A stretch of DNA of 64,000 bases from Butyricicoccus sp. Marseille-Q5471 (GTDB taxonomy: Bacteria > Bacillota > Clostridia > Oscillospirales > Butyricicoccaceae), in the NCBI RefSeq assembly GCF_951230135.1, contig NZ_CATNVC010000002.1:1-64000 (forward strand). Reading direction: 5' to 3'. Under the pieces are notes generated by a model. It searched no databases. It was not told the origin of the DNA and was given only the letters and a program-made list of their open reading frames with translations. A program made the position numbers and the translations under genes. This document shows positions 61,201-64,000 of this stretch, in pieces (positions within the stretch are counted from its first letter, which is position 1; each line of letters opens with the position of its first letter).

Positions 61201-62826
61201 ATGTCCTATTTGTTAGTATGTACAATTGTCATTTTTCTCTGTGTGCTGGTTAGCGGGCTGACGCACAAAATAGGAGTGCCGGTACTTCTTGCATTCATTG
61301 TACTCGGAATGCTTTTTGGGGAAAACGGCATCTTTCATATTGCATTTGATAACTATTTCTTGTCGGAGCAAATTTGTACTATTGCGCTTATTTTCATCAT
61401 GTTTTATGGCGGTTTTGGAACGAATTGGACGCAGGCAAAACCTGTGGCAGTTCAAGCGTCCATACTCGCTTCGTTCGGAGTTGTTTTAACTGCAGGGCTG
61501 ACAGGAGCCGTATGCATTTTATTTTTAAAAATGCCGGTAATGGATTCACTGCTTTTGGGTGCAATTCTCAGCTCTACCGATGCAGCTTCAGTATTTTCGG
61601 TGCTACGTTCAAAAAAGTTGGGACTTCGGGAGAATACAGCATCTCTACTAGAAGTAGAAAGCGGAAGCAACGATCCATTTGCCTATATGCTCACCGTTAT
61701 TTTGCTCTCGGTAGCGGGCGGTCAGGCAAGCGGCGCCATGTTGGCGTGGATGGCTGTGAAGCAGCTGCTGGTTGGTGCCATATGCAGTGTTGTTATCGCA
61801 TTATTGATTCGAAAGCTTCTAAAACGCTATTCTTTCCCCATCCCTGGTTTTGACATGGCTTTTTTTATAGGAGTTGCCCTTCTCTCTTATGCACTCCCTA
61901 CAGCGATCGGTGGAAATGGATATTTAAGTGCCTATATCGTCGGAATCGTATTAGGCAATAGCCCCTTACGGAAGAAAAAATCTCTGGTACACTTTTTCGA
62001 CGGATTCACAAGTTTAATGCAGATGCTGATATTCTTTCTTTTGGGGCTTCTGGCGACGCCCTCCCATATTCCTAAAATTCTTATCTCCTCCAGCATCATT
62101 GCCCTGCTGCTTACCTTTGTGGTCCGTCCGTTGGCGGTATTCGTTTGCCTTACTCCCTTGAGGTGTAGCTTCCGTCAGCAGCTATTAGTCTCCTTTGCCG
62201 GACTGCGCGGCGCAGCATCAATTGTATTTGCAATTATGGCAACAGTCCAAGGGGCACAGACCTCCAATGATTTATTTCATACCGTTTTTTGTATTGTTTT
62301 ACTATCCATCACATTTCAAGGCTCTCTCTTGGCGCCAGTGGCACGTTGGCTTGGAATGTGTGATCAAAGTATAGACGACGCAAAAAGCTTCAGCGACTAT
62401 ACCGATCAAGTAAAGCTCTATTTTATTGATCTACATATTTATGAAGGGCATCCTTGGCAGGGGAAGGCCTTGCGTGACGTCAGCTTGCCACCTAATATGC
62501 TAGTGGTGATGCTGCTGCGGGGCGGAGAAAATGTTTTGCAAGGCGGAGACACATTATTTTGTTCCAATGATTCAGTTATTTTAAGCGCTCCGGCATATCA
62601 GGAAGATATGGGATTGGAACTTCAGGAACAGCATATTGAAAAAAACAGTTCATGGATTGGAAAATCAATTGCTATGTTTTCGCCACGTAAGGAAGAACTG
62701 GTTGTAATGATTCTGCGTGGAGAACAAACCATAGTTCCAAACGGAGACACACAAATCGAAGCGGACGATATTTTGGTAATTAGCAATAAAACAGAAACGC
62801 ATCACCTCAAGTCAGAACATATATAA
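61201..62826 (+). CDS. K+/H+ antiporter, CPA1 type with TrkA-C domains
   Basis: 541 residues. About 12-13 membrane helices in the first 390 residues, with CPA-family features GGFGTNWTQAKPVAVQASIL, LSSTDAASVFSVLRSKKLGL, LLEVESGSNDPFAYMLT and SFAGLRGAASIVFAIMATVQ. The cytoplasmic part from about 400 holds one or two TrkA-C-like modules (DVSLPPNMLVVMLLRGGENV, then KEELVVMILRGEQTIVPNGD). It resembles NhaP2/CvrA potassium-proton antiporters. AAAGGAGGCAAC precedes ATG. AT-richer than the neighbouring chromosome, suggesting acquisition with the scarred region around it. Confidence 0.85.
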   Translation: MSYLLVCTIVIFLCVLVSGLTHKIGVPVLLAFIVLGMLFGENGIFHIAFDNYFLSEQICTIALIFIMFYGGFGTNWTQAKPVAVQASILASFGVVLTAGLTGAVCILFLKMPVMDSLLLGAILSSTDAASVFSVLRSKKLGLRENTASLLEVESGSNDPFAYMLTVILLSVAGGQASGAMLAWMAVKQLLVGAICSVVIALLIRKLLKRYSFPIPGFDMAFFIGVALLSYALPTAIGGNGYLSAYIVGIVLGNSPLRKKKSLVHFFDGFTSLMQMLIFFLLGLLATPSHIPKILISSSIIALLLTFVVRPLAVFVCLTPLRCSFRQQLLVSFAGLRGAASIVFAIMATVQGAQTSNDLFHTVFCIVLLSITFQGSLLAPVARWLGMCDQSIDDAKSFSDYTDQVKLYFIDLHIYEGHPWQGKALRDVSLPPNMLVVMLLRGGENVLQGGDTLFCSNDSVILSAPAYQEDMGLELQEQHIEKNSSWIGKSIAMFSPRKEELVVMILRGEQTIVPNGDTQIEADDILVISNKTETHHLKSEHI

Positions 62827-62884
62827 TGAGCTGTAGCAGGCGGCGTTCCCAATTTTGTTTCAAGTACCGTCACATCCGGCAATG

Positions 62885-62918
62885 CAGAAGCCCCCGACCA
62901 AACGGTCGGGGGCTTCTG
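62885..62918. repeat. Perfect 15-bp inverted repeat
   Basis: CAGAAGCCCCCGACC-aaac-GGTCGGGGGCTTCTG. Neither side has a true T-run, so it is a hairpin of uncertain role between the antiporter and a broken gene, perhaps a weak bidirectional terminator. Confidence 0.6.
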
Positions 62919-62944
62919 GTATAGTAAATTTGTAATGTCACCGC

Positions 62945-63253
62945 CTAATAGATATCGTGTCTGTTGGGAAGGAAGTGCTGCCATGCAGCGTATTCAAAGC
63001 AACCGTTTCCAATTGGCCACATGCATAGCAGGAAGAATGCCCAACAAACGATGCCTTGGCTGCTTATCGTCAGTGGAGTGCCGACTGCAGACCCTATAGA
63101 AACCGCAAGGAGGAGTGTTGACAGTCCAACTTCTTTTCATTTTCGACGCACCTCTTTATTGGCATTGCTCTTGCTTATGTACTTTGATGGCAAAAAAAGT
63201 AGGCCTTTATCCAAACCAAGCTTTTGCCGTATTACAGGAATCTCGTATAACAT
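62945..63253 (-). pseudogene. Broken small membrane-protein gene with in-frame TGA
   Basis: From ATG 63,253 the frame reads MLYEIPVIRQKLGLDKGLLF and on to NKEVRRK, then meets TGA at 63,137-63,139. It continues in the same frame as GLSTLLLAVSIGSAVGTPLT, then VCWAFFLLCMWPIGN, to TAG at 62,945. The continuous hydrophobic sequence after the stop suggests a nonsense-disrupted membrane protein of about 101 residues. The family is not recognised. Confidence 0.4.
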
Positions 63254-63342
63254 CTATCCAGCACTGCTAAAAGCACAAAATTTGTTAGACTAAATTAGAC
63301 AGTGGTATTACCAATATGCTTGACCGGACAATTCATAAAAAA

Positions 63343-63370
63343 CGGCAGCCGACTGTTTGCCGGCTGCCGC
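63343..63370 (-). terminator. Terminator of the pgi remnant
   Basis: Leftward GGCAGCCGG-caaacag-TCGGCTGCCG followed by TTTTTTATG, located where the normal C-terminus of the isomerase should still be coding. Confidence 0.75.
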
Positions 63371-63844
63371 CAAAGATGGAACATGTTTTTCTTATATGCC
63401 TCAACGCCCGGCTGATCAAACGGGTTAACACCCAGCAGATATCCCGAAATGCCGCACGCGCGCTCAAACTCAATCACGATATTCGGCGTGCCGCCCTATG
63501 AGCGTGCCTTCAAAGGCCTTGCGATTAATGTGCTGCATGCTGTTTCCGACGAGGAAATTCAGTCCGTCGATGTCCTCCGGCAGTGCGTCCACCACGTATT
63601 CGTGCTGCGGCTCCTGTACCCAGAGCACAGTTTCAAACATATTGCGTGCGCCGTCCTGAATGAACTGTCCAACCGAATGCAGGTCTGTCGTAAACCCGGC
63701 AGAGACCGGGAATATACCCTTGCCGTCCTTGCCTTCGCTTTCAGCGAACAGCTGCTTGAACCACTCACCGAACATAGCGAACTGCGGTTCGTAGCTGACG
63801 AGTACCTCGGTGCTCTTGCCGCGCCGCAGCAGCGGTCCCTCCAA
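63371..63844 (-). pseudogene. pgi: Truncated, frameshifted glucose-6-phosphate isomerase
   Basis: The leftward frame from 63,844 reads LLRRGKSTEVLVSYEPQFAM, then ESEGKDGKGIFPVSAGFTTD, LHSVGQFIQDGAR and LNFLVGNSMQHINRKAFEGT, all unmistakable GPI. Near 63,485-63,495 the frame shifts: [38 protein letters not shown] continue in another frame. The N-terminal 280 or so residues and the last 20 are missing, so no functional enzyme is made. A small deletion in the GTLI...GTPN joint explains the shift. Confidence 0.85.
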
Positions 63845-63855
63845 AGTGCTGAGGA

Positions 63856-64000
63856 TTATTCGCCCATATAAACCTGATATGGAATACGAATCTTGTTGAC
63901 GCCTTCGTCAACCGTGTACTTGTCTGCAATGCCGTCTATCAGATTCTTGCCTGCTGCTGCGACACGAAGGATATCTACAGATGAATTCCGTCCACTTAAA
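63856..64000 (-). CDS. 3' end of an unrecognised gene (partial)
   Basis: Open frame from the right edge to TAA at 63,856-63,858, 48 codons: SSVDILRVAAAGKNLIDGIA, then DKYTVDEGVNKIRIPYQVYM, GE. It looks like a real protein C-terminus, but I do not recognise the family. Its stop lies 12 bases before the pgi remnant begins. It could also be fused remnant sequence. Confidence 0.45.
   Translation of the reverse strand, partial: LSGRNSSVDILRVAAAGKNLIDGIADKYTVDEGVNKIRIPYQVYMGE

Noticed and set aside
63137-63139. TGA read as selenocysteine in the small membrane-protein gene
   Set aside because: No SECIS-like hairpin was noticed directly after it, and neighbouring genes are also decayed, so a nonsense mutation is simpler.
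1-64000. CRISPR arrays, rRNA operons, insertion-sequence transposases
   Set aside because: No regularly spaced repeats, no rRNA sequence and no transposase motifs were seen.

Overview
The window looks like a chromosome segment of a gut-type Clostridia bacterium, probably Oscillospiraceae or Butyricicoccaceae. This is an inference from gene content: a split AICAR transformylase plus PurO-type IMP cyclohydrolase, an archaeal-type AspRS, SLH/CsaB cell-wall genes, a ThiT riboswitch unit, and Firmicutes-type RlmD and YqeG. Two parts of different origin meet near position 22,240.

Positions 1-22,240 are one end of an integrated conjugative-type element. A nearly unbroken leftward gene train (18,710 down to 104) encodes a small Cys-rich protein, a D12-class adenine methylase, two AbrB-like proteins, a 1,347-residue S-layer-homology surface protein with about nine Ig-like repeats, a YodL-domain protein and two SpoVG paralogues. 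It then encodes a complete Gram-positive Tad/Flp-type pilus machine: pilin, prepilin peptidase, CpaB, TadZ, CpaF, TadB, TadC, and TadE-like minor pilins. It ends with exported or anchored proteins and a DUF3852 conjugation-type protein. That last gene is cut at position 120/121 by what looks like the 5' end of a group II intron running off the left edge. A rightward module (19,050-21,421) holds an XRE repressor with its own promoter and palindromic operator, a UmuC-like polymerase and a YolD-like protein. The element abuts the 3' end of rlmD, a known integration hot spot, beside an 18-bp palindrome.

Positions 22,239-60,800 are ordinary chromosome: rlmD; riboswitch-controlled thiT; an ECF sigma/anti-sigma pair; glgB; and a leftward purine operon (purE-C-F-M-N-purO-AICARFT, three small membrane proteins, purD, a YbjN-like gene). 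The purine operon is preceded by a candidate leader-peptide attenuator. Next come cell-wall polysaccharide genes (a TuaH-like glycosyltransferase, a glycosyltransferase-CsaB fusion, a flippase). CsaB-type pyruvylation is what anchors SLH proteins, and one SLH protein lies in the element and another at 49.3-51.2 kb. Also present are archaeal-type AspRS, an HPr-like protein without the usual histidine, pepP/aroQ/nfo-like/yqeG, ybaK, a MacAB-like export operon with a divergent atypical response regulator, a candidate ncRNA of about 165-190 nt, rmuC, a small alarmone synthetase, rpsI-rplM, a TtcA-family enzyme and tRNA-Ser(GGA).

From about 60.8 kb to the right edge the sequence is AT-richer and scarred. 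It holds a K+/H+ antiporter, a broken membrane-protein gene and a truncated, frameshifted glucose-6-phosphate isomerase remnant. This looks like decayed horizontally acquired DNA downstream of the tRNA.
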